DNA of 64,000 bases from Flavobacterium reichenbachii (GCF_002217435.1 NZ_MUHF01000001.1:103371-167370); one strand, 5' to 3'; numbered from the stretch's first letter, positions 1-10,603 are shown. Made by a program: numbers and translations. Notes: a model not told the origin generated them from the sequence alone.

Positions 1-21
1 TAGCGTACTCTGCGGTAAAAT

Positions 22-798
22 TTATTCGTAAAGAAAAGATGTCAAAGGACTAGAAGCCACTGCATAATTTTGTTGATTAGCAACTTTAGCTTCAAAAGCT
101 TTTCTGCCAGCGATAACCGCTTCTCTAAAAGCCTCTGCCATTAATTTAGGATTTCCTGCAACAGCAATTGCAGTATTGACCAAAACGGCATCGGCACCAA
201 TTTCCATTGCTTTTGCAGCATCAGAAGGAGCTCCAATTCCGGCATCTACAATAACAGGAACAGTACTTTGTTCAATTATAATTTCAAGAAAATCTATGGT
301 TTTTAAACCTTTGTTGCTTCCAATTGGCGAACCTAAAGGCATCACGGCAGCTGTTCCGGCACTTTCTAAATGCTTGCATAAAACAGGATCTGCATGAATG
401 TAGGGTAAAACAATAAAACCAAGTTTTGCTAATTCCTCTGTCGCTTTTAAAGTTTCGATAGGATCTGGCATTAAATATTTTGGATCGGGATGAATCTCTA
501 ATTTTACCCAATTGGTTTCGAGTGCTTCGCGCGCCAATTGTGCTGCAAAAATGGCTTCTTTTGCATTTCTTGCTCCCGAAGTGTTTGGTAATAAGTTGAT
601 ATTCGGATGTTTTAAGTGCGATAAAATAACATCTGTATCGGTTTCGAAATCAATGCGTTTTAATGCAACCGTAACCAATTCGCTTTCCGAAGCTAAAATC
701 GATTCTTCCATTTCCTGATTCGAGCCAAATTTTCCTGTTCCCAAAAACAAACGGGATTTAAAAGTTTTATCTCCTATATTAAACAATAACTTTTGCAT
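22..798 (-). CDS. thiG: Thiazole synthase ThiG
   Basis: ThiG builds the thiazole phosphate ring of thiamin from 1-deoxyxylulose 5-phosphate, dehydroglycine and the sulfur carried as thiocarboxylate on ThiS, in the cytoplasm. The 258-residue protein has the normal length. It shows the family signatures [11 protein letters not shown] (about 72-82), VKLEIHPD with the Schiff-base lysine at about 99, [12 protein letters not shown], and the phosphate-binding [11 protein letters not shown] and [12 protein letters not shown] loops. It is the last complete gene of the riboswitch-controlled thi operon and its start overlaps the end of thiE by 20 bp, so the two are probably translationally coupled. A dehydroglycine-forming partner (thiH or thiO) should lie beyond the left edge; it is not visible here. 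Confidence 0.96.
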   Translation of the reverse strand: MQKLLFNIGDKTFKSRLFLGTGKFGSNQEMEESILASESELVTVALKRIDFETDTDVILSHLKHPNINLLPNTSGARNAKEAIFAAQLAREALETNWVKLEIHPDPKYLMPDPIETLKATEELAKLGFIVLPYIHADPVLCKHLESAGTAAVMPLGSPIGSNKGLKTIDFLEIIIEQSTVPVIVDAGIGAPSDAAKAMEIGADAVLVNTAIAVAGNPKLMAEAFREAVIAGRKAFEAKVANQQNYAVASSPLTSFLYE

Positions 799-1417
799 TT
801 AATTTTTCGTTTAATTGTTGAATTAATTTTTGTTTTTCATCGCTTTCCGTGATGATTCCAGAAACGGCGATTCCATAAATTCCAGTTTCCATTAGCGGAT
901 TTACATCGCGCAAAGTGATACCGCCGATAGCATATACAGGAATGTTGATTTTATTTTTTTTTAATTTTTGAAGAATATCGAAATAGCCAGACAAACCTAA
1001 AATTGGACTTAGTTTTTCCTTTGTATTTGTAAATCGAAAAGGACCTAAACCGATATAATCACAGCCATTTTTAACATGGTTCTGAATGTCTTCAAAAGTA
1101 TTGGCAGTTCCTCCAATAATTTTCGTTGTGCCTAAAACCTTTCTTGCTTCGTCTATTTTAATATCGGTTAATCCCAAATGAACACCATCAGCATCAATTT
1201 GAAGGGCGAGATTTAAATCGTCGTTTACAATAAAATTCGCCAGATATTTTTCGCATAAAGGTTTTACCGCTTCTGCTAAAGTATAAGTCTCTTTTGCAGT
1301 TTGGTTTTTGAATCGCATTTGCACCCAATTGCACCCGGCATCAAGAGCCTCATGAATATTATACAATTGCTTCTTATTGGTTTGACCTTGCGAGATGTAT
1401 TGCAGTTTTTTATACAT
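779..1417 (-). CDS. thiE: Thiamine phosphate synthase ThiE
   Basis: ThiE joins HMP-pyrophosphate to thiazole phosphate to give thiamin phosphate. The 212-residue TIM barrel keeps the catalytic and binding motifs: VQMRFKN (pyrophosphate-binding QxR-K region), the magnesium-binding [24 protein letters not shown] and the C-terminal phosphate loop YAIGGI followed by VSGI. Because these residues are intact, this is the likely true synthase of the operon, in contrast to the more diverged ThiE/TenI-like gene two positions upstream. It overlaps thiD by 8 bp at its start and thiG by 20 bp at its end. Confidence 0.94.
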   Translation of the reverse strand: MYKKLQYISQGQTNKKQLYNIHEALDAGCNWVQMRFKNQTAKETYTLAEAVKPLCEKYLANFIVNDDLNLALQIDADGVHLGLTDIKIDEARKVLGTTKIIGGTANTFEDIQNHVKNGCDYIGLGPFRFTNTKEKLSPILGLSGYFDILQKLKKNKINIPVYAIGGITLRDVNPLMETGIYGIAVSGIITESDEKQKLIQQLNEKLNAKVIV

Positions 1418-2162
1418 AATGATATCCTATTAAAGTTGGTGTTGAACTCAGGTAATTTTCGATATATATTTTAGCATTTTTGCACGCTTCTTCGATAGTT
1501 TGGTTAAAAGCTAAATTGGAAGCAATCGCAGACGAAAGCACACAGCCGGATCCATGTTTCTCAAAACATTTTTTTTCAGTTGGAAATATTTCTAAAATTT
1601 CATCTTTTAGAAATAAACGATCGGTTCCAATTGATTTTTCATTGTGTCCGCCTTTCAGCAGAATAGGAGTTGAAATATTAGTTTCTTTAAAAAGATTCTG
1701 CGAAATAAATCCGGGAAATAAAATTTCGATTTCATGATAATTGGGTGTAATTAAATCCAGTTTAGATAAAACCTTCTTTAAATCTAAATGATTTCCAATA
1801 TTCATAAATTCAAATTTTGTTGTTGATTTTAAAACAGGATCCCAAACGATTTTTGTCGAAGGAGAAAGCAATTTTATAGTCGAAATAATTCGATCTAAAT
1901 CATATAAAGAAGATGTAATCCCGATTTTAACGGCACTGATTTTATAACTTAAAAACAACGTTTCAATAGAACGAATAACAAAGCTCAAATCTGTCCATTG
2001 AATCTCATGAAACTTACTTTCCGTCTGAATTGTATTTGCTGTTGAAATAGCAAAACCATTTACTTTATGCTGCTCAAATGTTTTGATGTCAGCCAAAATT
2101 CCAGCTCCGCCCGAAGGATCTAAACCGGCGATTGTGAGTACGAAAGGGCGATCTGCTGACAT
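1410..2162 (-). CDS. thiD: Hydroxymethylpyrimidine (phosphate) kinase ThiD
   Basis: ThiD phosphorylates HMP and then HMP-phosphate to HMP-pyrophosphate, the pyrimidine half of thiamin. The 250-residue ribokinase-fold protein has the N-terminal substrate motif AGLDPSGGAGILADIKTF, the central LLKGGH, and the C-terminal anion-hole motif KHGSGCVLSSAIA, with the GSGC variant of GTGC and the catalytic cysteine region. The length is slightly short for the family (about 260-270) but all motifs are present. Its start lies 43 bp inside the preceding ThiE/TenI-like gene, an unusually long overlap; no later methionine would keep the N-terminal AGLDPSGG motif. Confidence 0.94.
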   Translation of the reverse strand: MSADRPFVLTIAGLDPSGGAGILADIKTFEQHKVNGFAISTANTIQTESKFHEIQWTDLSFVIRSIETLFLSYKISAVKIGITSSLYDLDRIISTIKLLSPSTKIVWDPVLKSTTKFEFMNIGNHLDLKKVLSKLDLITPNYHEIEILFPGFISQNLFKETNISTPILLKGGHNEKSIGTDRLFLKDEILEIFPTEKKCFEKHGSGCVLSSAIASNLAFNQTIEEACKNAKIYIENYLSSTPTLIGYHYV

Positions 2163-2731
2163 AATTTAAATTGTTTTAATGGATTTTCATTCTTCCAAAT
2201 ACTTCCTAAAAGAGCTGCATTATCAAAACCTCTCTCAAAAACTTCCCGAATGTTTTCAGAATTAATTCCTCCTAATGCGATAACTTTTGTCTTGTAATTT
2301 GTTCTGGATTTTAATGCCTCGAATAAATCAGTTTTTGGCAGATAATTTTCTTTGGAAATACTCTTAAAAACTGGACTTAGAAACGCATAATCACAATCAT
2401 TTTCTAGAGCATTAAAATCTTCAATTGAATGTGTTGATGTTGAATTATACCTACAAGGTTTTGGAAACCTTGCAGGAAAGTCATCAATATGTTTTCTTTC
2501 TTTTTCAGAAAAATGAATTCGGTTAAGACCAAAATCTTCTGCCAGATTATGATGATTATGCAAAACCAAATTAGGTCTAAATTCTAATTTTATCTGATGA
2601 ACAAACTGCGCCATTTCCAACTCAGAAAAATCAGGTTTCCGAATATGGAGCAAAGGCAAACCTTCTTCAAATAAAGAATGAAGAATGTCTATTTCGTTTT
2701 CAATTGCAGAAGGATTTGTAATCACAATCAT
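2120..2731 (-). CDS. ThiE/TenI-family protein (second thiamin phosphate synthase-like gene)
   Basis: This is a 203-residue TIM-barrel protein of the ThiE/TenI superfamily. It keeps the fold landmarks (LLHIRKPDF, FLSPVFKSISK, IALGGI near the C-terminus). The magnesium-binding acidic pair of true ThiE, found as NDD in the thiE of this operon, is replaced here by NHH around residue 59. TenI proteins in other bacteria are aminothiazole tautomerases that assist ThiG rather than couple the two halves, and the operon already has a canonical ThiE, so a TenI-like role is the better guess. It could also be an inactive or regulatory paralogue. It lies between thiC and thiD in the same direction. Confidence 0.8.
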   Translation of the reverse strand: MIVITNPSAIENEIDILHSLFEEGLPLLHIRKPDFSELEMAQFVHQIKLEFRPNLVLHNHHNLAEDFGLNRIHFSEKERKHIDDFPARFPKPCRYNSTSTHSIEDFNALENDCDYAFLSPVFKSISKENYLPKTDLFEALKSRTNYKTKVIALGGINSENIREVFERGFDNAALLGSIWKNENPLKQFKLCQQIALSYSQSPV

Positions 2732-2790
2732 ATCTTTCCTCTTGACTCTTAATTTTTTCTATACTCTTTGATTCTTGGCTCTATTTTCTT

Positions 2791-4651
<1,861 letters not shown>

Positions 4652-4686
4652 TTGTTCGGATTGCGTTTATTTACAGTATTTTTCCG

Positions 4687-4710
4687 TAGAGGCGCACAGC
4701 AGTGCGTCTA
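4687..4710. repeat. GC-rich imperfect palindrome between thiS and thiC
   Basis: In an otherwise AT-rich spacer, TAGAGGCGCAC and GTGCGTCTA form a hairpin around the loop AGCA, with a two-base bulge. It is much more GC-rich than its surroundings and resembles a dispersed intergenic palindrome. I see no T-run that would make it a clear terminator. Confidence 0.55.
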
Positions 4711-4760
4711 AGCCTAGTATGCAATTGGAATTTTGAATTTAAAAATTTTTGAATTTAACT

Positions 4761-4967
4761 CTATCCACCTTGAGTGGCTGAAATAATCAGAATTTCGTCA
4801 GTTTCTTGTACGAGGAATTCGTTCCATTTTATTTTTGGAACAACGGTATTGTTGATGGCAACGGCGATTCCGTTTTGTTTGTTGGGAATTTCGAGATCGA
4901 GCAATGATTGAACGCTTAGCGATTCAGCATTGAATTTTTTAATTTGTTGGTTGATTTTTAGCTCCAT
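4761..4967 (-). CDS. thiS: Sulfur carrier protein ThiS
   Basis: This is a 68-residue ubiquitin-like sulfur carrier. It ends in the required diglycine (SATQGG), which is adenylated and converted to a thiocarboxylate that donates sulfur to ThiG. Length and the beta-grasp pattern (MELKINQ near the start, [14 protein letters not shown] in the middle) fit ThiS. It is the first gene after the TPP riboswitch, so the operon order is thiS-thiC-tenI/thiE-thiD-thiE-thiG. The activating enzyme ThiF is not in the window. Confidence 0.93.
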   Translation of the reverse strand: MELKINQQIKKFNAESLSVQSLLDLEIPNKQNGIAVAINNTVVPKIKWNEFLVQETDEILIISATQGG

Positions 4968-4981
4968 TCCTTTTTGAATTT

Positions 4982-5031
4982 AGTATACAGTTATACTTTA
5001 GGAATGGCTACAGAAGCGCATAAAAATGCGC
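4982..5031 (-). promoter_or_regulatory. Possible expression-platform hairpins after the TPP aptamer
   Basis: Between the aptamer and the thiS start there are two perfect short hairpins: GCGCAT/ATGCGC with an AAAA loop (5016-5031) and AGTATA/TATACT with a CAGT loop (4982-4997). Neither is followed by a T-run on the transcribed minus strand, so control by translation rather than termination is more likely. This is an inference from position only. Confidence 0.4.
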
Positions 5032-5045
5032 GCAGAAGTCATCTT

Positions 5046-5126
5046 ACTTTTCCCTACGCTAGTATGAACTAGATCAGGTTCAGAGGGTAAAATCTCAGCC
5101 TACAAGTTTGTAGACACCCCTAAAGT
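5046..5126 (-). ncRNA. TPP riboswitch (THI element) controlling the thi operon
   Basis: Read on the minus strand this is a full THI box. The P1 stem is formed by ACTTT at 5126-5122 and AAAGT at 5050-5046. The conserved aptamer elements are in order: GGGGTG, then GGCTGAGA, ACCC, TGAACCTGATC and GCGTAGGGA. These are the bases that bind the pyrimidine and pyrophosphate ends of thiamin pyrophosphate. It sits about 80 nt upstream of thiS and just downstream of a promoter box, so the whole operon should be repressed when TPP is abundant. Confidence 0.96.
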
Positions 5127-5132
5127 GTGAAG

Positions 5133-5140
5133 CAAATATA
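5133..5140 (-). promoter_or_regulatory. -7 promoter box of the thi operon
   Basis: On the minus strand TATATTTG matches the Bacteroidetes sigma-A -7 consensus TAnnTTTG exactly. With initiation about 4 nt downstream, the transcript would start at about 5129, three bases before the riboswitch P1 stem. No good -33 TTTG box is seen at the usual distance. Confidence 0.6.
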
Positions 5141-5159
5141 GATAATTTTTGTTTAAAAG

Positions 5160-5180
5160 TTTCAGGTTTCAAGTTTCAAG
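5160..5180. repeat. Heptameric repeat between tag and the thi promoter
   Basis: Three 7-mers TTTCAGG, TTTCAAG, TTTCAAG, preceded by TTTAAAAG, are arranged head to tail. They repeat the pattern seen at 4624-4651 on the other side of thiS. Confidence 0.7.
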
Positions 5181-5220
5181 TTGTGCAAAATTTAAAACTT
5201 TCACTTAAAACCGAGGTTGT

Positions 5221-5787
5221 TTATTGGATATTTTTCCAGCAGTTTTCCGCGTGATCATTGATCATTCCTGTGGCTTGCATGTGTGCGTAAACAACAGTGG
5301 AGCCGACAAATTTAAATCCTCTTTTTTTTAAATCTTTACTGATTTCGTCTGAAAGAGGGGTTGTGGCAGGAACATCTTTTGAGGTTTTCGGACTGTTTAT
5401 TATTGGTTTTCCGTTGGTGAATTTCCAGATATAATCTGAAAAACTTCCATATTCTTCCTGAATTTTTATAAAAGCCTGGGCGTTTGAAACGGCTGCTTTT
5501 ATTTTAAGTTTATTACGAATTATTCCGCTATTTTGAAGTAGTTCGTGTATTTTATCTTCAGAATAATTGGCAATTTTTTTATAATCGAAATGGTCGAATG
5601 CATTTCTGAAATTTTCTCTTTTGTTAAGAATTGTAATCCAGCTTAAACCGGCTTGAAAAGTTTCTAGAATTAAAAACTCGAATAAAGTAGGGTCGTCGTA
5701 AACGGGAACTCCCCATTCTTCGTCGTGGTATTTTTTGTATAAATCGCTGGAAGTGCACCAGCCACATCGAATAAGATCTTTTTCCAT
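5221..5787 (-). CDS. tag: DNA-3-methyladenine glycosylase I (Tag)
   Basis: Tag removes 3-methyladenine from alkylated DNA and starts base-excision repair. The protein shows the family start RCGWC, YHDEEWGVP, LFEFLILETFQAGLSW, and the C-terminal GSTVVYAHMQATGMINDH plus a late Cys, together supplying the zinc-binding Cys/His residues. I place the start at 5787 (188 residues, beginning MEKDLIRCGWC). There ATG overlaps the stop of the upstream lipoprotein gene by one base (TAATG), the usual coupled arrangement; a longer version with six more residues is less likely. Confidence 0.94.
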   Translation of the reverse strand: MEKDLIRCGWCTSSDLYKKYHDEEWGVPVYDDPTLFEFLILETFQAGLSWITILNKRENFRNAFDHFDYKKIANYSEDKIHELLQNSGIIRNKLKIKAAVSNAQAFIKIQEEYGSFSDYIWKFTNGKPIINSPKTSKDVPATTPLSDEISKDLKKRGFKFVGSTVVYAHMQATGMINDHAENCWKNIQ

Positions 5788-6464
5788 TATTTTCCGATTT
5801 GCCAACTGTATCCTTTTACGGTGGGAATATACGCTGAACTGCCAATTATTACTAAATCAGTATAAATTTTTTTATCGTATTTAATGCCAATTGCTGTTCC
5901 TGAAGTGTACAATTTATTGGCTTTGAAGGTAATTTTCATTAACCCGTCTTTGAATTTTGCATCAGAAACTTTTTCTAAAAACCAAGTCGATTTCCATTTT
6001 ACCTCTATTTCATCTTCTGCAGTTTTGGTGATACTTTTAACTATCTTAACAGCTTCTTTTGGAATTTCAAAATTTTGCGTTAGTTCTTTTTGAGTAAACG
6101 TTTCCCCAATTTCACTGCTGGAAAGTATTTTTTTAAAATTATCAAATGTCATTAAGCTCTTATTCGATTGTTTTGGATCTATTAAATTGCTTTCAGCAGT
6201 CGTTTCTAAATTTTGTATTTGAGGTTTATTTTCTGTTTTTGGGTTCAACGTAAAATTGTTTTTTTTATAAGATTTTGAACCTTTTTCCAGATTTTTTACT
6301 CCTGACTTTTCTAAATAGCTTCTTTTAAATTTTTTTTCAGAAGCAGGTTTTAATTTATTGACAGAAGAAATTAGTTCCTTTTTTGGCTGTTTTTTAGCAT
6401 CATTGCTACAGCTTATTAGGAAGTAAGTTATTGAAAGTAATATGATTGCGCAAATTTTTTTCAT
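5787..6464 (-). CDS. Uncharacterised lipoprotein
   Basis: I do not recognise a family for this 225-residue protein. It starts with a lipoprotein signal peptide with a lipobox-like LISC and the lipidated cysteine at residue 19. A lysine- and asparagine-rich, probably disordered stretch (about 20-100) follows, then a more structured C-terminal half with alternating beta-type segments ending GYSWQIGK. The stop overlaps the tag start by one base, and it begins 16 bp after the transporter gene, so the three minus-strand genes probably share a transcript, although no functional link is evident. Confidence 0.75.
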   Translation of the reverse strand: MKKICAIILLSITYFLISCSNDAKKQPKKELISSVNKLKPASEKKFKRSYLEKSGVKNLEKGSKSYKKNNFTLNPKTENKPQIQNLETTAESNLIDPKQSNKSLMTFDNFKKILSSSEIGETFTQKELTQNFEIPKEAVKIVKSITKTAEDEIEVKWKSTWFLEKVSDAKFKDGLMKITFKANKLYTSGTAIGIKYDKKIYTDLVIIGSSAYIPTVKGYSWQIGK

Positions 6465-6479
6465 TATGTTAAGGTAACC

Positions 6480-7142
6480 CTATTCCTTGAGAGAAGTGTG
6501 CTCATTTAAATATTTTTTTATCAAATAATGACCTAAATAAATTAAAGGAGTTAATACAATTGCGATTGAAAGTTTAAAAGTGTAACCAACCAGTGCAGAC
6601 GACAGGAAAGTATCGAAATCAATTTTTCCAGGTAACCAAAAAGCAATTCCAAGTACTATAAAAGAGTCAAATAATTGAGAAATTACAGTAGATCCTGTTG
6701 TTCTAAGCCATATTTTTTTGTCACCGGTTTTATTTTTAAAAAACCAAAAAACACTGACGTCTATTAATTGCGAAACCATAAATGCTATGATACTGCCGAC
6801 AATAATCCACATACTCTGTCCAAAAACAGCCTGAAATTGTTCATCATTAACCGGACTGATGCCTTTAGCGGCCGGAATTACAATTGCCATAAATAAAATA
6901 AGAAATGCGTAAGCGATCAAACAGGCAGTAATAAAAGAAAGTTTTTTTACACCTTTCTCTCCAAAATATTCATTTATCAAATCTGTAGTAAGAAAAACTA
7001 TCGGCCAGGGAAGAATTCCGATACTCATAACAAACGGTCCAATCTGAATTAATTTTCCTCCAATAAGTTCAGCGACAACGGCATTAGTTATAAAAATGCC
7101 TGCTAGAATTATAAAAACAATTTCTCTTTTGGTTTTAAACAT
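6480..7142 (-). CDS. Queuosine precursor transporter (YhhQ / VUT family)
   Basis: This is a 220-residue inner-membrane protein with about six hydrophobic segments. The pattern AELIGGKLIQIG near residue 24, PWPIVFLTTDLINEYFG, and the later RTTGSTVISQLFDSFIV are hallmarks of the YhhQ/DUF165 family, which imports queuosine precursors such as preQ0/preQ1 in E. coli. The last queuosine-pathway enzyme, queG, is found about 46 kb away in this window, consistent with queuosine use in the organism. The gene leads the cluster with the lipoprotein and tag. Confidence 0.88.
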   Translation of the reverse strand: MFKTKREIVFIILAGIFITNAVVAELIGGKLIQIGPFVMSIGILPWPIVFLTTDLINEYFGEKGVKKLSFITACLIAYAFLILFMAIVIPAAKGISPVNDEQFQAVFGQSMWIIVGSIIAFMVSQLIDVSVFWFFKNKTGDKKIWLRTTGSTVISQLFDSFIVLGIAFWLPGKIDFDTFLSSALVGYTFKLSIAIVLTPLIYLGHYLIKKYLNEHTSLKE

Positions 7143-7271
7143 AATGATTCGGTAAATGAATTTTCAAATTTAAACTATTTCTTTTTAACTAAAAATGATT
7201 TGATTTTGATTTAAAGTTAGTTTTAGAGCGTTGTGTAAGTTAAATTTTCTGTTTGAATGGTGAATTTTAGT

Positions 7272-7279
7272 TATTTTTG
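7272..7279 (+). promoter_or_regulatory. -7 promoter box of the M3 peptidase gene
   Basis: TATTTTTG matches TAnnTTTG and lies 29 bp upstream of the peptidase ATG. A TTTG at 7252-7255 could be the -33 box, although the 16-bp spacing is shorter than the usual 19. Confidence 0.45.
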
Positions 7280-7308
7280 AAACATAACAAGTTATCAAAT
7301 TAATTATA

Positions 7309-9426
7309 ATGAAAAAATTACTCACAATTTTTCTCATGGGAACAACCTTTTTTGCGTCAAACGCACAAACTAATGCTGATAATCCTTTATTAAAAAACTG
7401 GGCAGGCCCTTATGGCGGTGTTCCGGCTTTTAATGAGTATAAGGTTTCAGAATTTAAACCAGCAATTCAGTTTGCAATTCAGGAAAAGCTAAACGAAGTT
7501 GATGCTATCGCTAATAATCCAAAAGCAGCTACTTTTGAAAATACTATAGTTGCCTTAGAGCGTTCTGGACAAACAATCGATAGAATTTTAACGGTTTATG
7601 GGATCTACAGATCAAATTTAAGCAGTGCCGAATTTAGTGCAATTGACCGCGAATTATCACCTAAATTTTCTGAGTTTTCAGATAAAATTAATCAGAACAA
7701 AAAATTATTTACAAGAATTGAAACGGTTTATAATTCAAAAGAAAAAAACAAACTGACAGGGGAGCAGCAACGATTAATCTGGTTGTACTATACCAATTTT
7801 GTTCGTCAGGGAGCTAAGTTAAATGAGGTGGACAAAACAAAAGTAGCAGGCATAAACAAAGAATTGGCTTCTCTTTTTACACGTTTCAGCCAAAATTTAT
7901 TAGCAGAAGAGCACAATCAATATGTTGCCTTAAAAACAGAAAGCGATTTTGATGGTCTGCCGGCAGAAGTTAAAAATGCAGCTATAGCTGAAGCTAAAGA
8001 AAGAAAATTAGACGTTATGGGCTGTATTGCAAATACACGTTCTTCGATTGAGCCGTTTTTGACTTTTTCTACACGTAGAGATTTGAGAGAAAAAGCTTTT
8101 GACATTTTTGTAAAACGTGGTGATAACGGAAATGCAAATGACAATAATACGACATTGGTTTCTATTTTAGATTTGCGTACAAAAAAAGCCAAACTACTTG
8201 GCTATCCAACTTTTGCAGACTGGAGTTTGTCTAATAAAATGGCAAAGGATCCTAAAAAGACTTTAGCTTTAATGGAGTCAGTTTGGAAGCCGGCTGTTGA
8301 GCAAGTACACAAAGATGTGGCTGAAATGCAGAAAATTGTTGATGCTGAAGGAGGAAAATTTAAAATTCAGCCTTGGGATTATCGTTTTTATGCTGAAAAA
8401 GTTAGAAAAGCAAAATATGACTTAGATCAAAATGAAGTTAAGCCTTATCTTCAGTTAGAGAACTTACGTGAAGGAATGTTTTGGGTTGCGGGCGAATTGT
8501 TTAATTTAAGCTTTAAACAAGTAACGAATGTTCCTGTTTATCATGAAGATGTTCGTGTGTGGGAAGTAAGTAATAAACTAACAGGAAAAGTTGTTGGTTT
8601 ATGGTACTTTGATCCTTATGCTCGTGCAGGAAAACGTTCTGGAGCATGGATGAATGCATATCGTGACCAGCAAAAATTAGATGGAGATGTACTTACAATT
8701 GTGTCTAATAACTGTAATTTTATTAAAGGAGCTTCAAATGAGCCAATTTTAATTTCCTGGGAAGATGCTTCTACATTATTTCATGAATTTGGCCATGCAT
8801 TACACGGTTTATGTTCAAATGTAAACTATCCAAGTTTAGCAGGAACAGCTGTTGCGAGAGATTATGTTGAGTTTCCTTCGCAATTGTTAGAACATTGGCT
8901 TGCTACTCCAGAAGTGTTGAATAAATTTGCTCTGCATTACAAAACAAATCAGCCATTACCACAGACATTGGTAGACAGAATAGAAAAAGCTGCCAACTTT
9001 GGAGAAGGTTTTGCTACTGTTGAAACTATTTCGAGTTCTTTGGTAGATATGAAGCTTCATTTAACTACAGAACCGATTGATCCTCATAAATTTGAAAAAG
9101 AGACTTTAGATGCGCTCCATATGCCGTCAGAAATTGTAATGCGTCACCGTATTCCGCAATTTGGACATATTTTTTCAAGTGATGGATATGCTGCAGGGTA
9201 TTACAGCTATTTGTGGGCTGATGTTATCAATGCAGATGCATGGGAAGCTTTTACAGAAGGAAAAGGTCCTTATGATAAAGCAGTGGCAAAACGTCTTTAT
9301 GACAATGTATTTAGTGTTGGGAATACAATAGATCAGGAAAAAGCGTATGAAAACTTTAGAGGAAGAGCTCCAAAGTCTGATGCTTTAATGAGAGCTAGAA
9401 ATTTTCCTATTACCGCTAAGAAATAA
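7309..9426 (+). CDS. Exported M3-family zinc metallopeptidase (peptidyl-dipeptidase Dcp-like)
   Basis: This 705-residue protein is of the thimet-oligopeptidase/Dcp family, which cleaves short peptides inside a deep channel. The zinc site FHEFGHALHG is at about residues 490-499, with the third-ligand glutamate in the downstream YVEFPSQLLEHW segment. The C-terminal GHIFSSDGYAAGYYSYLWA is also typical of M3 enzymes. An N-terminal signal peptide ends around SNAQT at residue 20-22, so it is probably periplasmic, unlike cytoplasmic E. coli Dcp. It is a single gene with its own promoter box and a strong terminator shared with the convergent tsf gene. Confidence 0.93.
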   Translation: MKKLLTIFLMGTTFFASNAQTNADNPLLKNWAGPYGGVPAFNEYKVSEFKPAIQFAIQEKLNEVDAIANNPKAATFENTIVALERSGQTIDRILTVYGIYRSNLSSAEFSAIDRELSPKFSEFSDKINQNKKLFTRIETVYNSKEKNKLTGEQQRLIWLYYTNFVRQGAKLNEVDKTKVAGINKELASLFTRFSQNLLAEEHNQYVALKTESDFDGLPAEVKNAAIAEAKERKLDVMGCIANTRSSIEPFLTFSTRRDLREKAFDIFVKRGDNGNANDNNTTLVSILDLRTKKAKLLGYPTFADWSLSNKMAKDPKKTLALMESVWKPAVEQVHKDVAEMQKIVDAEGGKFKIQPWDYRFYAEKVRKAKYDLDQNEVKPYLQLENLREGMFWVAGELFNLSFKQVTNVPVYHEDVRVWEVSNKLTGKVVGLWYFDPYARAGKRSGAWMNAYRDQQKLDGDVLTIVSNNCNFIKGASNEPILISWEDASTLFHEFGHALHGLCSNVNYPSLAGTAVARDYVEFPSQLLEHWLATPEVLNKFALHYKTNQPLPQTLVDRIEKAANFGEGFATVETISSSLVDMKLHLTTEPIDPHKFEKETLDALHMPSEIVMRHRIPQFGHIFSSDGYAAGYYSYLWADVINADAWEAFTEGKGPYDKAVAKRLYDNVFSVGNTIDQEKAYENFRGRAPKSDALMRARNFPITAKK

Positions 9427-9446
9427 TAGCAGATAAAACTGAAAAT

Positions 9447-9482
9447 AAAAAAGCCCGAATAAATAAATATTCGGGCTTTTTC
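9447..9482. terminator. Bidirectional terminator between the M3 peptidase and tsf
   Basis: A perfect stem AAGCCCGAAT/ATTCGGGCTT with an 8-nt loop is flanked by A-runs on the left and T-runs on the right, so it can end transcription from both convergent genes. Confidence 0.9.
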
Positions 9483-9500
9483 TATTGAAATAATAATATA

Positions 9501-10463
9501 TTAACCTAAAGTAACTCTTTTGAAACCTGTAATTTCAACGTTGAATCCTTTAACGTAATCACTTACTTTTTTACTATCATCTTTGATGAAGTTTTGATCT
9601 AATAAAGCTTTCTCTTGATCTAAAGTAGTATTGTCAGAGATGAAACGCTGTACTTTTCCTGGAATAATTTTATCCCAGATTTGTTCTGGTTTACCTTCAG
9701 CTTTTAATTCAGCTTTAGCATCTTCTTCCGCTTGTTTGATCACTTCTTCAGTTAATTGAGAGTAAGAAATATATTTAGGAACATTTTTTAAAGTTTTTCC
9801 TAAACGTTTTGCTTCTTCATTATCTTTTTCGATTACAGCAATACGAGCAGCAAGTTCAGATTCAACGAAAGCAGGATCAAAATCTTTGTAAGATAATGTA
9901 TCAGCTCCCATAGAAGCAACTTGCATAGAGATGTCTTTAGTTAAAACGTCACCATTAGCAATTGGTGCAGAAATTGCAGTTAATGCAGCAATTTTATTAA
10001 CGTGAACATAAGATCCAATGAAAGCACCTTCTAAGATTTCAAAACCACCGATTTCGATTTTTTCACCGATAACACCAGTTTGCTCGATTAATTTTTCAGC
10101 AACAGTAATTCCGTTGAAATCAGAAGCTAAGAATTCTTCTTTAGAAGAGAAGTTAATAGCTCTTTCTACTAATTCTTTAGCCAAAGTTACGAAAGCCTCA
10201 TTTTTACCTACGAAATCTGTTTCGCAGTTTAAAGTGATGATAGCTCCTTTAGTTTTGTCAGCATTAACAAAAGAAACAGCAGCTCCTTCAGAAGACTCAC
10301 GGTCAGAACGATTAGCAGCAACTTTTTGTCCTTTTTCTCTAAGGTTTTGTATAGCTTTATCGAAATCTCCATCAGCTTCAACTAAAGCTTTTTTACAGTC
10401 CATCATTCCGGCACCTGTAGTTTGTCTTAATTTATTTACGTCTGCAGCAGTAATTGTTGCCAT
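9501..10463 (-). CDS. tsf: Elongation factor Ts
   Basis: EF-Ts is the guanine-nucleotide exchange factor of EF-Tu. The 320-residue protein has the UBA-like N-terminus (TAADVNKLRQTTGAGMMDCK), the exchange-core motif around LNCETDFVGKNEAF, and the later GADTLSYKD. It is somewhat longer than E. coli EF-Ts (283), as is common in Bacteroidetes. It lies directly after rpsB in the same direction, the nearly universal rpsB-tsf pairing; the 139-bp spacer contains a heptameric repeat. Confidence 0.97.
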   Translation of the reverse strand: MATITAADVNKLRQTTGAGMMDCKKALVEADGDFDKAIQNLREKGQKVAANRSDRESSEGAAVSFVNADKTKGAIITLNCETDFVGKNEAFVTLAKELVERAINFSSKEEFLASDFNGITVAEKLIEQTGVIGEKIEIGGFEILEGAFIGSYVHVNKIAALTAISAPIANGDVLTKDISMQVASMGADTLSYKDFDPAFVESELAARIAVIEKDNEEAKRLGKTLKNVPKYISYSQLTEEVIKQAEEDAKAELKAEGKPEQIWDKIIPGKVQRFISDNTTLDQEKALLDQNFIKDDSKKVSDYVKGFNVEITGFKRVTLG

Positions 10464-10561
10464 AATATTTTGAATTTTAATGTTAAAAGTAAAAATTCCA
10501 TCTTTTAAATCCCAGACTCCAATTTTATTAAATTATCAACATAAAGTTTTTAATTTTTGTA

Positions 10562-10603
10562 TTTGGAATTTGGAATTTAAAATTTGGAATTTAAAATTTG
10601 ATT
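10562..10603. repeat. Heptameric repeat between rpsB and tsf
   Basis: Six head-to-tail 7-mers: TTTGGAA, TTTGGAA, TTTAAAA, TTTGGAA, TTTAAAA, TTTGATT. The array abuts the rpsB stop codon. It keeps an exact 7-base period through 42 bases. Confidence 0.85.

Noticed and set aside
5787..5805. Longer N-terminus of the Tag glycosylase
   Set aside because: The first six residues would lie inside the upstream gene, while the next ATG makes a one-base TAATG coupling and begins right at the conserved RCGWC motif.
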